In this document: piece by piece, positions 44,694-54,211 of the stretch
Layout of the letters: each line of letters opens with the position of its first letter
How positions within the stretch are numbered: position 1 is the stretch's first letter
NCBI GenBank assembly: GCA_937864115.1
Contig: CALMII010000021.1
Coordinates: 37,739-101,738 of the forward strand
DNA: 64,000 nt
Direction of reading: 5' to 3'
Source of the DNA: an uncultured Steroidobacter sp.
Lineage (GTDB): Bacteria > Pseudomonadota > Gammaproteobacteria > Steroidobacterales > Steroidobacteraceae
Position numbers and translations under genes: made by a program
Notes under the pieces: generated by a model
The model's input: only the letters and a program-made list of their open reading frames with translations
Told to the model about the DNA's origin: nothing
Database searches by the model: none

Positions 44694-46814
44694 ATGACTT
44701 CCCGCCCCCGCCACCTGTTCGTCACGACGGCGTTGCCCTACGCCAATGGCCCGTTCCACATCGGCCACATCATGGAGTACATCCAGGCCGATATCTGGGT
44801 GCGGTTCCAGCGCATGGTCGGCAACAAGGTCCACTGGATGGGCGCGGATGATGCCCATGGCGCGCCGATCATGCTCAAGGCCGAGAGCGAGGGCATCACG
44901 CCCGAACAGCTCGTCACGCGCATTGCTGCCGACCGGCCGAAGTATCTCGAAGGCTTCCACATCGCCTTCGACAACTGGCATTCGACGCATTCGCCCGAAA
45001 ACACGCAGCTGACCCAGCGGATCTTCCGCGAGCTGCAGGAGGCGGGGCTCGTCTACGTCAAGGCCGTCGAACAGTTCTTCGATCCCGTGAAGAACATGTT
45101 CCTGGCGGATCGCTACGTGAAGGGCGAGTGTCCCAACTGCCATGCCAAGGATCAGTACGGCGACACCTGCGAGGTGTGCAGCAAGGCTTACGAGCCGACC
45201 GATCTGATCAACCCGTATTCCACGCTGTCGGGCGCGACGCCCGTGCGTCGCACTTCCGATCATTACTTCGTCAAACTTTCCGAGCCCCGCTGCAAGCAGT
45301 TCATGCGCGAGTGGCTCAACGCCGAGCAGAACGGCAAGCCGCGCCTGCAGCCGGCCGTCAGGAACAAGGCCAACGAATGGCTGGAAGGCGAAGGCGATCA
45401 GGCGCTCACCGACAAGGACATCTCGCGCGATGCGCCCTACTTCGGCATCCCGATTCCCGGCGCCACCGGAAAATATTTCTACGTCTGGTTCGATGCGCCG
45501 ATCGGCTACCTCGCCTCGCTCAAGAACTACTTCGACAGCGGCAAGGCCCGCGCGAACGGCGAAGAACGCAGCTTCGACGAATTCCTCGCCGCGCCGGACG
45601 TCGAACAGATTCATTTCATCGGCAAGGACATCATCTACTTCCACACCCTGCTGTGGCCGGCGATGCTGAAATTCGCCGGCGAGAAAGTGCCGGACAACGT
45701 CTACGTGCACGGCTTCATCACGGTCTCCGGCGCGAAGATGTCCAAGTCGCGCGGCACCGGCATCAGTCCGCTGCGTTATCTCGACGTCGGCATGAATCCG
45801 GAATGGCTGCGTTACTACATCGCTGCCAAGCTCAATGCGAACGTCGAGGACATCGACTTCAATCCGGAAGACTTCATCGCGCGGGTGAACTCGGATCTGG
45901 TCGGCAAGTACGTGAACATCGCCAGCCGCATGGCGCCGTTCATCGCGAAGTTCTTCGACAACCGCATGCCGCCACTGCCCGCCGGATCGCGCGGCATCAG
46001 CGCAGCCCTCGAACATCAGGCTGCGATCCGCGCCGCCTTCGACGAGCGTGAGTTCGGCAAGGCCATCCGCCTCACGATGGAAGTCGCCGACGCGGTGAAT
46101 GCCGAGATCGACGTCTACAAGCCGTGGATCCTGTCGAAGGATGCGGCGAACAATCCGGACAACCTGAAGAAGCTCGGCGAGATCTGTGCGTCGTCGATGG
46201 CGACGTTCAAGGCGCTCACGCTGTTCCTGAAGCCGATCCTGCCGGCGCTGGCCGAACAGGCGGAAGGCTATCTGAACAGCGGCCCGCTCGACTGGAACCT
46301 GTTCGAGCGCGGCGACGCCGCGAGCCTGCTGCCCGCCGGCCATCACTTCGGCACGTTCAAGCCGCTGATCACGCGCGTCGATCCGAAACAGCTCGACGCG
46401 CTTTTCGAAAGCGCCAACGAAGCCGCGAAGAAAACTGCAGAGGCTCCCGCTTCTGGCCCAGGCCCCACGCCTCAAGCCGCGAGCGCTGCCGAAATCACCG
46501 TCGACGACTTTGCGAAGCTCGACATCCGCATCGCGAAGATCGTCGCTGCAGAGACGGTCGATGGTGCCGACAAACTGCTGAAGCTCACCGTCGACATCGG
46601 CGACGCGCAACGCACCGTGTTCGCCGGCATCCGTTCGGCCTACACGCCAGAGCAACTCGCCGGTCGGCTCACGCTGGTCCTGGCGAATCTCAAACCGCGC
46701 AAGATGAAGTTCGGCACGTCCGAAGGCATGGTTCTCGCCGCGGGACCGGGCGGCAAGGATATTTTCCTGTTGTCGCCGGATGCAGGCGCGACGCCGGGCA
46801 TGAAGGTGAAGTAG
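44694..46814 (+). CDS. metG: Methionyl-tRNA synthetase
   Basis: MetG charges initiator and elongator tRNA-Met. The 706-residue protein has FHIGHIMEY (HIGH at 22-25), a zinc knuckle CPNC...CEVC typical of the long-form MetG, and KMSKS at 348-352. The C-terminal about 107 residues (from about 600, [15 protein letters not shown]) are the Trbp111-type tRNA-binding domain that dimerises MetG. ATG 44694 is preferred over an in-frame TTG at 44679. It is followed by rnfA after 18 bp. Confidence 0.97.
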   Translation: MTSRPRHLFVTTALPYANGPFHIGHIMEYIQADIWVRFQRMVGNKVHWMGADDAHGAPIMLKAESEGITPEQLVTRIAADRPKYLEGFHIAFDNWHSTHSPENTQLTQRIFRELQEAGLVYVKAVEQFFDPVKNMFLADRYVKGECPNCHAKDQYGDTCEVCSKAYEPTDLINPYSTLSGATPVRRTSDHYFVKLSEPRCKQFMREWLNAEQNGKPRLQPAVRNKANEWLEGEGDQALTDKDISRDAPYFGIPIPGATGKYFYVWFDAPIGYLASLKNYFDSGKARANGEERSFDEFLAAPDVEQIHFIGKDIIYFHTLLWPAMLKFAGEKVPDNVYVHGFITVSGAKMSKSRGTGISPLRYLDVGMNPEWLRYYIAAKLNANVEDIDFNPEDFIARVNSDLVGKYVNIASRMAPFIAKFFDNRMPPLPAGSRGISAALEHQAAIRAAFDEREFGKAIRLTMEVADAVNAEIDVYKPWILSKDAANNPDNLKKLGEICASSMATFKALTLFLKPILPALAEQAEGYLNSGPLDWNLFERGDAASLLPAGHHFGTFKPLITRVDPKQLDALFESANEAAKKTAEAPASGPGPTPQAASAAEITVDDFAKLDIRIAKIVAAETVDGADKLLKLTVDIGDAQRTVFAGIRSAYTPEQLAGRLTLVLANLKPRKMKFGTSEGMVLAAGPGGKDIFLLSPDAGATPGMKVK

Positions 46815-46832
46815 CGAGATCGGCATCAAACC

Positions 46833-47405
46833 ATGATGTCCGCCCTCCTCCTCATCCTGCTCAGTGCCGTCCTGGCAAGTCATTACGCGCCGGCGCTGCT
46901 GGGCACGCGGCTGTTCGAGGAGACCGACGAGCATTCCAACAGCATCGGCTGGGCGCTCGCCTCGTTCATCCTGATTGCGGTGATCGCACCGGCGGGCTAC
47001 CTCATCGAACACGCGCTCCTGCGGCCGTTCGACACCGCGTATCTGCGGACCTACGTGCTGGTCATTCTCGTCATGATCCTCGCGCCGCTGCTGGCACTGT
47101 TGCTGCCGCGACTGGGACCCTGGACGCCCGTCCGTCCGGCATTCGTTCTGGTGGCGATCGGCAACCCTGCCGTGCTCGCTACGGCATTGATGTCGGCGGA
47201 CTTCGCCGACATCACGACGGCACTGTGGTCCGGCGTCGGCATCGGCACCGCCTTCGCCGTCATGCTGCTCGCATTCACCGCGCTGCACGCCCGCGTCACC
47301 GCGGCGCGAATTCCGCTGGCGTTTCGCGATACGCCCATCGCCCTGGTCACGACGGGACTCATGGCGCTGGCGCTCATGGGACTGACCGGGCTCATCCGCG
47401 ACTGA
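46833..47405 (+). CDS. rnfA: Electron transport complex subunit RnfA
   Basis: RnfA is an inner-membrane subunit of the Rnf/Rsx ferredoxin:NAD oxidoreductase or SoxR-reducing complex. The 190-residue protein has six hydrophobic segments and the family start [20 protein letters not shown]. It opens an uninterrupted rnfABCDGE-nth cluster, with 4 bp to rnfB. It has low pairwise similarity to RnfE, as is usual for this pair. Confidence 0.88.
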   Translation: MMSALLLILLSAVLASHYAPALLGTRLFEETDEHSNSIGWALASFILIAVIAPAGYLIEHALLRPFDTAYLRTYVLVILVMILAPLLALLLPRLGPWTPVRPAFVLVAIGNPAVLATALMSADFADITTALWSGVGIGTAFAVMLLAFTALHARVTAARIPLAFRDTPIALVTTGLMALALMGLTGLIRD

Positions 47406-47409
47406 CGTC

Positions 47410-47943
47410 ATGGTCGCAGCGCTGCTGATCACCGCCGCCTTTGCCGCCTGCCTGGGACTGGTGCTGCTGTGGCTTCCCGCGACGCAGCGGCGCGAAGACA
47501 TCCTCGCCGAACGCATCAACGAACTGCTGCCGCAGACGCAGTGCCGGCGCTGCACGTTCGATGGCTGCCTGCCTTATGCAACCGCCATCGCACGCGGCGA
47601 AGCGGGAATCGATCAGTGCCCGCCCGGCGGTGACACCACGGCCGCGGCGCTGGCGACTCTGCTCCGACGCGAACGACGCGCCGTCGATCCGCAATACGGC
47701 GTCATGCCGGTGTATCCGGCGGTCGCCGTCATCGATGAGACGACCTGCATCGGCTGCACGAAGTGCATCCAGGCCTGTCCAGTGGATGCCATCGTCGGCG
47801 GTTCCAAGTTCATGCACACGGTGATCGCTGCCGACTGCACCGGCTGCGAACTGTGCATTCCACCCTGCCCCGTCGACTGCATCGACATGCGTCCTGCGCC
47901 GGCAGGCATGCAGCAATTCCCGCCACTCATGGCGGCGAGATAG
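47410..47943 (+). CDS. rnfB: Electron transport complex subunit RnfB
   Basis: RnfB carries iron-sulfur clusters and passes electrons within the complex. The 177-residue protein has an N-terminal membrane span (about 3-22), a 4Fe-4S motif CRRCTFDGC then QCPPGGD (the Fes domain) and two ferredoxin motifs [12 protein letters not shown] and [12 protein letters not shown] with their partner cysteines. Spacing to rnfC is 3 bp. Confidence 0.93.
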   Translation: MVAALLITAAFAACLGLVLLWLPATQRREDILAERINELLPQTQCRRCTFDGCLPYATAIARGEAGIDQCPPGGDTTAAALATLLRRERRAVDPQYGVMPVYPAVAVIDETTCIGCTKCIQACPVDAIVGGSKFMHTVIAADCTGCELCIPPCPVDCIDMRPAPAGMQQFPPLMAAR

Positions 47944-47946
47944 CGC

Positions 47947-49443
47947 ATGGGCGCACGCATCCGGGGCGGCCTGACGCTCGACGCGAACAAGACGCGCTCG
48001 ACGCGGCTTGCGCTGCGCGCCGCGACCGTACCGGAACGATTGATCCTGCCGCTCGATCAGCACGCCGGCGCGCCGTCCCGACCGATCGTGCAACCGGGCG
48101 ACGCCGTGCTGCTGGGACAGCCCATCGCCGAGCCGCAGGGCGACATCAGTGCGTGGCTGCATTCGCCGGTGTCGGGAACGATTCTGTCATCCCCTCCCCC
48201 GCCTGCGGGGGAGGGCCAGGGAGGGGGCGACGGCGGCACCGCAGCCCCCCATCCCAACCTTCCCCCGCAAGCGGGGGAAGGAGCCAGGAGCATCGTGATC
48301 GCCAACGACGGCCGCGATGCACGCTACGCGCAATCCCCCGTCGACTATCCGTCGCTCTCCGCCGCCGACCTGCGCGCACACATCGCGCGCGGCGGCATCG
48401 TCGGCCTCGGCGGCGCGACGTTTCCGACTGCCGCCAAGCTGGCGCGATCGGCCGATGTCGACGGCATTCACCTGCTGCTGAACGGCGCCGAGTGCGAACC
48501 CTGGATCAGCTGCGACGACATGCTCATGCGCGAGCGCGCTGCCGATGTCGTGTTCGGTGCACGCATCCTCAAACACGCCACCGGCGCAACGCAGTGCACG
48601 ATCGCCATCGAGGATGACGTGCCGCAGGCCGAAGCGGCTTTGCGATCGGCGCTGCGGGAAACCAACGACATCGCGATCAGCATTCAGCGCGACATCTATC
48701 CGGCCGGCGGCGAGCGCCAGTTGATCCTCGCCATCACGGGGCGCGAGGTTCCCAGCGATGGCCTGCCCGCAGACATCGGTATCGTCGTCCAGAATGTCGG
48801 CACCGCTGCCGCGGCCGCGCGCTGGATTCGCGATGGCGAACCGCTGATCAGTCGCATCGTGACCGTCACCGGCGCCGGCGTCAGCGAACCCGCCAATCTC
48901 GAAGTGCGCCTCGGCACGCCTGTCGCCAGTCTCATCGCCGATTGCGGCGGCTACGTTGCCGACGTGCAGCAGCTGATCATGGGCGGCTCGATGATGGGCC
49001 AGGCGTTGACCAGCGATCAGCTGCCCGTGGTCAAAGCGATGAACTGCATCATCGCCGCCACTGCCGCCGATCTGCAGCCGCGCGGCGCCGAGATGCCCTG
49101 CATCCGCTGCGGCGACTGCGCGCAAGTCTGTCCCGCGACACTGCTGCCGCAGCAGTTGCACTGGCATGCACAAGCCGGCGACCTCGCGAACCTCGAGCGC
49201 TACGGCCTGATGGACTGCATCGAATGCGGCTGCTGCGACTACGTGTGTCCGAGCCAGATCCCGCTGACGCAGCGCTTTCGCGAAGCCAAGCCCGCGCTGC
49301 TGGCAACGCTGCGGGCCCGTCGTGATGCGACTACCGCACGCGCGCACTACGAAGCGCGCGGCGACCGCCTGCAGCGCATCGAACAGGAACAGCGCACCCG
49401 GCTGGAAGAAAAGCGCCGGCACCTGGCGGGGCGCAAGTCATGA
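47947..49443 (+). CDS. rnfC: Electron transport complex subunit RnfC with an inserted repeat peptide
   Basis: RnfC is the NADH/FMN-binding subunit with two 4Fe-4S clusters. The 498-residue protein has the N-terminal barrel-sandwich SPVSGTI, the NADH/FMN region GIVGLGGATFPTAAKL, and ferredoxin motifs CIRCGDCAQVCP and CIECGCCDYVCP. Between SPVSGTI and IVIANDG lies an in-frame stretch rich in Pro and Gly (residues about 82-115). It is encoded by two GC-rich palindromes (48191-48215 and 48258-48281) that look like an inserted intergenic repeat. The rest of the gene is intact, so the protein is probably functional. It overlaps rnfD by 4 bp. Confidence 0.92.
   Translation: MGARIRGGLTLDANKTRSTRLALRAATVPERLILPLDQHAGAPSRPIVQPGDAVLLGQPIAEPQGDISAWLHSPVSGTILSSPPPPAGEGQGGGDGGTAAPHPNLPPQAGEGARSIVIANDGRDARYAQSPVDYPSLSAADLRAHIARGGIVGLGGATFPTAAKLARSADVDGIHLLLNGAECEPWISCDDMLMRERAADVVFGARILKHATGATQCTIAIEDDVPQAEAALRSALRETNDIAISIQRDIYPAGGERQLILAITGREVPSDGLPADIGIVVQNVGTAAAAARWIRDGEPLISRIVTVTGAGVSEPANLEVRLGTPVASLIADCGGYVADVQQLIMGGSMMGQALTSDQLPVVKAMNCIIAATAADLQPRGAEMPCIRCGDCAQVCPATLLPQQLHWHAQAGDLANLERYGLMDCIECGCCDYVCPSQIPLTQRFREAKPALLATLRARRDATTARAHYEARGDRLQRIEQEQRTRLEEKRRHLAGRKS
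48191..48281. repeat. GC-rich palindromic repeat element inside rnfC
   Basis: Two hairpins: CCCTCCCCCGCCTGCGGGGG (48192-48211, then AGGG) and CTTCCCCCGCAAGCGGGGGAAG (48259-48280, split here as CTTCCCCCGC and GCGGGGGAAG), joined by a G/C-rich spacer. Together they look like an intergenic palindromic element. They encode only Pro/Gly/Ala-rich sequence and leave the rnfC frame open. Confidence 0.8.
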
Positions 49444-50483
49444 AGTTCCCGACGGCAAGCGCACCGCACACCGTCGCACCGCACGTCGCACCGAAGGGCG
49501 TAGCCCGCGTGATGCGGCTGGTGATCTACGCCCTGCTGCCGGCCACGGCGCTGCACGTCGTGGTGTTCGGGCCGGGCATCCTCGTACAGATGACGCTCGG
49601 CATCGCGACGGCGCTCGCCACCGAAGCGGTGGCGTTACGATTGCGCCGTCAGCCGCTGCGCCCCTTCCTCACCGACGGCAGCGCCATCATCACGGCCATG
49701 CTGATCGCGCTGTGTCTGCCGCCGCTCGCGCCCTGGTGGCTGATCGCCAGCGGCACCGCGTTCGCGATCGTCATCGCCAAGCATCTCTACGGCGGACTCG
49801 GCTCCAATCCGTTCAATCCGGCGATGGTCGGCTATGCCGTGCTGCTGGTCTCCTTCCCCACGCATCTGTCGCGCTGGCTGGCGCCGGACGTCGCGGGCTT
49901 GCAGACCATCGACATCCCATTCATGGACACGCTGCACGCGATCCTCATGGGTCATCTGCCCGATGCGCTGCGCTGGGACGCCATCACCTCACCGACGCCG
50001 CTGGGCGCGATCAAGCTGGCCTCGGGCCGCACGCTCGAAGAAGCGGTTGCGAGTCCGATCTTCGGCCCCTTCGGCGGCCGCGGCTGGGACTGGATCAACT
50101 TCGGCATCGCCGCGGGCGGAGTGTGGCTGCTGGCGCTGCGCATCATCCGCTGGCACACCCCCGTCGCCATGCTCACCGGACTGATGCTGCCGGCGGCATT
50201 CATGTACGCCATCGATCCCGGCACCTATCCCGGCCCGCTGTTCCATCTCACCGCGGGCGCCACGTTGCTCGGCGCCTTCTTCATCGCCACCGATCCGACC
50301 TCGTCCGCGACCAGCGATCAGGGCAAACTCGTTTACGGCGCCGGCATCGGACTGGTCACGTACGTCATCCGGACCTGGGGCAGCCATGCCGATGGCGTCG
50401 CCTTCGCCGTGCTGCTCATGAACCTCGCGGTGCCGCTGATCGACCGCTATACCATTCCGAGGATCTATGGACACGAACGCTGA
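49440..50483 (+). CDS. rnfD: Electron transport complex subunit RnfD
   Basis: RnfD is a membrane subunit with covalently bound FMN. The 347-residue protein has eight to nine hydrophobic segments and the family segment SNPFNPAMVGYAV. The expected flavin acceptor lies in DAITSPTPLG, where Thr186 aligns with the acceptor Thr of the family DxxSGATPL motif; the surrounding residues deviate (S-P in place of G-A). Its start overlaps rnfC and its last 17 bp overlap rnfG. Confidence 0.9.
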   Translation: MKFPTASAPHTVAPHVAPKGVARVMRLVIYALLPATALHVVVFGPGILVQMTLGIATALATEAVALRLRRQPLRPFLTDGSAIITAMLIALCLPPLAPWWLIASGTAFAIVIAKHLYGGLGSNPFNPAMVGYAVLLVSFPTHLSRWLAPDVAGLQTIDIPFMDTLHAILMGHLPDALRWDAITSPTPLGAIKLASGRTLEEAVASPIFGPFGGRGWDWINFGIAAGGVWLLALRIIRWHTPVAMLTGLMLPAAFMYAIDPGTYPGPLFHLTAGATLLGAFFIATDPTSSATSDQGKLVYGAGIGLVTYVIRTWGSHADGVAFAVLLMNLAVPLIDRYTIPRIYGHER

Positions 50484-51114
50484 AACCCGCCGGCGTCCGC
50501 AGCGGACCACCGCGGTGCTCATCGTGGTCGCGGTCGCGATACTGCTGGCGGCCTTCGTTGCGATGATGCAAAGCGCGACGCACGAACGAACGCGTCGCAA
50601 CGAACAGGCATGGCTGCTGGAACGGCTCGATGTCCTGGTGCCGCCGGACAGCCATGACAACGATCTGCTCGCCGACCGCATCCAGGTCACCTCGCCCGAC
50701 ATTCTCGGCATTGCCGAGCCGGTGTGGATCTATCGCGCCTTCAGGAACGGCACGCCGGTCGCGGCGATCGTCCAGACCGTGGCGCCCGATGGTTACCACG
50801 GCCCGATCGAACTGCTGGTCGCGATTGCGCATGACGGCACGCTGCTGGGCGTGCAGGTCGTGCGTCACTCGGAGACGGCGGGTCTCGGCGACCAGTTCGA
50901 GAATCGCCGCACCGACTGGCTCGATGCCTTCCGCGGCAAGTCGCTCGCCGATCCGCCGCAGCAGCGCTGGAGCGTGCGTCCCGACGGCGGCGATTTCGAT
51001 GCCTTCACCGGCGCGACCATTACGCCCCGCGCCATCGTCAAGGCGACGCGGCGTGCGCTCGAATACTACGGATCGCAGCGCGACCGGCTGTTCGCCACCG
51101 AAGCGGGAAAATGA
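50467..51114 (+). CDS. rnfG: Electron transport complex subunit RnfG
   Basis: RnfG is a periplasm-facing subunit with covalent FMN. The 215-residue protein has one N-terminal membrane span (about 15-35), an FMN-binding domain, and the flavinylation motif FDAFTGATITP, with TGAT at 181-184 (acceptor Thr184). LVAIAHDGTLLGVQVVRHSET and GLGD are family marks. It overlaps rnfE by 4 bp. Confidence 0.92.
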   Translation: MDTNAETRRRPQRTTAVLIVVAVAILLAAFVAMMQSATHERTRRNEQAWLLERLDVLVPPDSHDNDLLADRIQVTSPDILGIAEPVWIYRAFRNGTPVAAIVQTVAPDGYHGPIELLVAIAHDGTLLGVQVVRHSETAGLGDQFENRRTDWLDAFRGKSLADPPQQRWSVRPDGGDFDAFTGATITPRAIVKATRRALEYYGSQRDRLFATEAGK

Positions 51115-51722
51115 ACACCACCAGCCGCCCATCGTCGATCTGGTTGCTGATCGCGCTCTGTCCGGCACTCGCCACCAGCGATCTGGCAACCAATGCGATC
51201 GCGCTCGGCGTATCCGCCATCATTGCCTGCTTCATCGGCACGACGGCCGGCTGGCTGACCCGCACGATCGCTTCACCATTGCATCACGTGCTGACGACGC
51301 TCGTCCTCGCCGCGCTCGTCAGCCTGCTCGGCTTGTGGATGAGCGCGGCGGCTCACGAATTGCGCGGTTCGCTCGGTGTGTTCCTGCCGCTGCTGTCCGT
51401 GAACTTCGCGATCGTCGCGCTCGCGGACCGCAGCCGACAGACCGGCTTGATCTCTGCATGGCGCTCGGCGCTGATTTACGGTGTCTTCATTGCCGCCATT
51501 CTCATCGTGCTCGGCCTCGCGCGCGAACTCGTGGGACGCGGCTCGCTGTTCCACGATGCTGCCGACGCCCTCGGACCGCGCGCAGCCGGGCTGGATCTGC
51601 AGCTCTTCCCCGCAGACATGGGCTTCCTGCTGGCGATGCTGCCGCCAGGCGCCTTCATCGCCTTCGGTGTGCTGCTGGCGGCACGCAACTGGCTACGACA
51701 CCGGCATGAACCCAGCCCATGA
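51111..51722 (+). CDS. rnfE: Electron transport complex subunit RnfE
   Basis: The 203-residue membrane protein has six hydrophobic segments. LLIALCPALATSDLATNAI at about 12-30 matches the RnfE start, where a conserved Cys sits in the first helix. FLPLLSVNFAIVALADRS is a second conserved segment with the paired helix. It is coupled to rnfG and to nth by 4-bp overlaps. Confidence 0.9.
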   Translation: MNTTSRPSSIWLLIALCPALATSDLATNAIALGVSAIIACFIGTTAGWLTRTIASPLHHVLTTLVLAALVSLLGLWMSAAAHELRGSLGVFLPLLSVNFAIVALADRSRQTGLISAWRSALIYGVFIAAILIVLGLARELVGRGSLFHDAADALGPRAAGLDLQLFPADMGFLLAMLPPGAFIAFGVLLAARNWLRHRHEPSP

Positions 51723-52447
51723 ATGCAGTCAAGATCGCTGAAATCTTCGAACGTCTGAAACAGGCGCGACCGCATCCCACGACCGAACTGGAATACCGCA
51801 CGCCGTTCGAACTGCTGGTCGCGGTCATCCTGTCCGCGCAGGCCACCGACAAGAGCGTCAACAAGGCAACGCAGGTGCTCTATCGGCATGCGAATACGCC
51901 GCAGGCGATTCTCGCGCTCGGTGTCGATGGACTGTCGCAGTACATCCGCACCATCGGCCTGTTCAACACCAAGGCGAAGAACGTCATCGAAACCTGCCGC
52001 CTGCTGATCGAACGCCACGGCGGCGAAGTGCCGGAGTCGCGCGAAGCACTGGAAGCACTGCCAGGTGTCGGCCGCAAGACCGCCAACGTGATCCTGAACA
52101 CGGCGTTCGGTCATCCGACGATTGCCGTCGACACCCACATCTTTCGTGTCTCGAATCGCACCGGCATCGCCAAAGGCAAGGACGTGCGGGCCGTGGAAGA
52201 GAGACTCAACAAAGTCGTGCCTGAGCAGTACAAACAGGACGCTCATCACTGGCTCATCCTGCACGGCCGCTATGTGTGCCTCGCGCGCAAGCCCGGCTGC
52301 CCGGAATGCCTGATCGCGGATCTGTGCGAGTTCAAGGAGAAGACGAAGAAGGAGGTGCCGCAAACGGCGGCGGCAAAGAAGCAATCCATCCGGCGCAAGA
52401 TTGCGCAACTTGGACGAAAGCAGAGCAGACGATCGGGAAGCCGCTGA
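51719..52447 (+). CDS. nth: Endonuclease III with basic C-terminal extension
   Basis: Nth removes oxidised pyrimidines from DNA by glycosylase and lyase activity. The protein has the helix-hairpin-helix LPGVGRKTANVIL with catalytic Lys, the VDTHIFRVSNR segment with catalytic Asp, and the 4Fe-4S loop C-x6-C-x2-C-x5-C (C...GCPECLIADLC). At 242 residues it is about 30 longer than E. coli Nth. The extra is a Lys/Arg-rich tail after the cluster (KEKTKKEVPQ ... RRSGSR). It is coupled to rnfE, the standard rnf-nth order. Confidence 0.95.
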   Translation: MNAVKIAEIFERLKQARPHPTTELEYRTPFELLVAVILSAQATDKSVNKATQVLYRHANTPQAILALGVDGLSQYIRTIGLFNTKAKNVIETCRLLIERHGGEVPESREALEALPGVGRKTANVILNTAFGHPTIAVDTHIFRVSNRTGIAKGKDVRAVEERLNKVVPEQYKQDAHHWLILHGRYVCLARKPGCPECLIADLCEFKEKTKKEVPQTAAAKKQSIRRKIAQLGRKQSRRSGSR

Positions 52448-52456
52448 ATGTTCTTG

Positions 52457-52512
52457 CTGTGGGGCCGGCTTCAGCCGGCCTGAGAACTGTCAGGCTGAAG
52501 CCTGACCTACAG
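52457..52512. repeat. REP-like repeat cluster 5
   Basis: Module A (52457-52482) and an inverted module B (52487-52512), 9 bp after nth and 26 bp before the DUF1841 gene. Confidence 0.9.
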
Positions 52513-52537
52513 AAGAAAGCAGCAGTAAACTCCCGCC

Positions 52538-52978
52538 ATGCCCTTCTTCGATACCCAATCCCGCGACCAGCTCCGCGCTGCCTATCTCGAGGCCTGGCGC
52601 AAGCGACGCGAGCGACTGCCGATGCAGCCGCTGGAAATGCAGATCGCCGACGTCATCGAGCTGCATCCTGAGTACCAGCGCGCGCTCGAAGATCCCGACA
52701 GCGTGCTCGATCGCGACTACTCGCCCGAAGGCGGCCAATCGAATCCGTTCCTGCACATGGGACTGCACCTGGCCGTGCGCGATCAGCTCGCCACCGACCG
52801 CCCCACGGGCGTGCGACAGGCCTTCGATGCGCTCGTGCGCAAAACCGGCAATGCGCACGACGCCGAGCACGAGCTGATCGAATGTCTCGCCGAAACGCTG
52901 TGGGAGGCCCAACGCAGCGGCCTGCCGCCGGACGAACAGGCCTTTCTCGGCCGCGCCCGACAGCGGGCGATCAAATAG
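52538..52978 (+). CDS. DUF1841 family protein
   Basis: The 146-residue protein matches DUF1841: start MPFFDTQSRDQLRAAYLEAW, then PLEMQIADVIELHPEYQ, and NPFLHMGLHLAVRDQLATDRP. It is predicted cytoplasmic and helical. DUF1841 genes often follow nth in gammaproteobacteria, as here. Its function is not known. Confidence 0.88.
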   Translation: MPFFDTQSRDQLRAAYLEAWRKRRERLPMQPLEMQIADVIELHPEYQRALEDPDSVLDRDYSPEGGQSNPFLHMGLHLAVRDQLATDRPTGVRQAFDALVRKTGNAHDAEHELIECLAETLWEAQRSGLPPDEQAFLGRARQRAIK

Positions 52979-53002
52979 CCCGCGGAAAAAAAGAATCGCA
53001 AA

Positions 53003-53030
53003 GCCCGTCGCCGCCTGCAGCGGCGCGGGC
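53003..53030. other. Hairpin after the DUF1841 gene
   Basis: GCCCG-T-CGCCGC and GCGGCG-CGGGC form an 11-bp stem with a CTGCA loop. A-rich sequence lies to the left, so it is terminator-like only on the minus strand, where no gene needs it. It may just stabilise the 3' end of the DUF1841 transcript. Confidence 0.35.
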
Positions 53031-53087
53031 ACACTGCGCAGCGTGGGCAATCCCACCGGTTTCGATCACTCACATCCAGGGGACGAC

Positions 53088-53453
53088 ATGAAGACCATGC
53101 ACAAGACCTTGCTGGCATCGGTAGCCAGTCTCATCGCCGCGGCCAGCGTCTATGCCGCCGACATCGCCGGCACGTGGGCGCTGAGCGTGGAAAGCCCGCG
53201 CGGCGTACGCGAATCGACCCTGACACTGACCCAGTCCGGCGAAGAACTGACCGGCACGCTCAAGGGTCAGCGCGGCGAAACGCCGGTCAAGGGCACGCTC
53301 AAGGGCAATGCGCTCGAGCTGAACTACACGCTCGAAATGCAGGGCACCGGCCTCGACGTGAAATACACGGGCACGGTCGACGGCGACACCATGAGCGGCA
53401 CCGTCGACTTCGGCGGCATGGGCGAAGGCAAGTTCACCGGCAAGAAGCAATAA
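53088..53453 (+). CDS. Small secreted beta-rich protein
   Basis: A 121-residue protein with a signal peptide (MKTMHKTLLASVASLIAAASVYA). The mature part is a row of beta strands with repeated Gly/Thr turns (GTWALSVE, TLTLTQSGEELTGTLKG, GTLKGNALELNYTLE, GTVDGDTMSGTVDFGGMG), like a small beta barrel. I do not know the function; similar proteins are annotated only as hypothetical. ATG 53088 has a GGGGAC ribosome site. A hairpin follows its stop. Confidence 0.75.
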   Translation: MKTMHKTLLASVASLIAAASVYAADIAGTWALSVESPRGVRESTLTLTQSGEELTGTLKGQRGETPVKGTLKGNALELNYTLEMQGTGLDVKYTGTVDGDTMSGTVDFGGMGEGKFTGKKQ

Positions 53454-53458
53454 CAGGC

Positions 53459-53491
53459 AGCGGTGAGCGGCGATTCCGCCCGCTCACCGCT
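53459..53491. terminator. Hairpin between convergent genes
   Basis: AGCGGTGAGCG pairs with CGCTCACCGCT around the loop GCGATTCCGCC. It lies exactly between the convergent secreted-protein gene and the GNAT gene, so it probably ends both transcripts, though it lacks a strong T-run. Confidence 0.6.
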
Positions 53492-54088
53492 TCACTGTCG
53501 GTGTCTGGCCAGCCGCAATTCCAGATGCCTTTTCACATCCGGCCATTCGCTCGCGAGAATGCTGTACATCACCGTGTCGCGCACCGAACCGTCCTTGCGC
53601 GACTGATGATGGCGGATCACGCCATCCTTCTTTGCACCCAGCGCTTCGATGGCGCGCTGCGAACGGAAATTGAAATTGTCGGTGCGCAATCCCACGACCT
53701 TGCAGCCAAGCGTGTCGAACGCATGCGACAGCAGCAAGAGCTTGCACGTCGTGTTGACTGAGGTGCGCTGCCGGCTCTGCGCATAGAACGTGTAACCGAT
53801 CTCGACCCGGTCGACCGCCGGCACGATGTCGTGATAGCTGGTGCTGCCGACGATCCGGCCGGTGCTCAGCTCGCGCACGATCCACGGCAGTCGCGTGCCG
53901 TCGCGCAAACCCGCCATGGCGAGTTCGTACCAGCGTTGCACCTCTCCCGGCCCCGGCACGCCCGTGAACCACAGTTTCCACAGCTCGCCGTCGGCCGCCG
54001 TCTGCCCGATGCCCGGCAGATGTTCTTCGGTCAGCGGTTCCAGCCGGATGCCGGATCGTTCGAGCACGACGGGCCTGGGGTCGATCAT
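53492..54088 (-). CDS. GNAT family N-acetyltransferase
   Basis: The 198-residue protein resembles RimJ/RimL-type acetyltransferases. It has EPLTEEHLPGI near its N-terminus, a VEIGYTFYAQSRQRTSVN loop, and NFNFRSQRAIEALGAKKDG, where the acetyl-CoA-binding helix of the family lies. ATG 54088 is the start. A frame continuing to 54643 is not supported because it crosses the divergent fumarase gene. The acceptor is not known. Confidence 0.85.
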   Translation of the reverse strand: MIDPRPVVLERSGIRLEPLTEEHLPGIGQTAADGELWKLWFTGVPGPGEVQRWYELAMAGLRDGTRLPWIVRELSTGRIVGSTSYHDIVPAVDRVEIGYTFYAQSRQRTSVNTTCKLLLLSHAFDTLGCKVVGLRTDNFNFRSQRAIEALGAKKDGVIRHHQSRKDGSVRDTVMYSILASEWPDVKRHLELRLARHRQ

Positions 54089-54211
54089 CGGGACTCCTCT
54101 TCGTTGCGTATCGGGCGATCCTGCAGCAGAACCGCAGGCATTTGCATCATTCTTCCACCCTCCCGGCACCGATGTTAGATTGCCGGCCCCGCAATTTCCC
54201 GTGCCCAGCCC

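Noticed and set aside
44580..47555. Minus-strand frame of 991 codons opposite metG and rnfA
   Set aside because: Antisense to well-supported genes; Arg/Asp/His-rich shadow.
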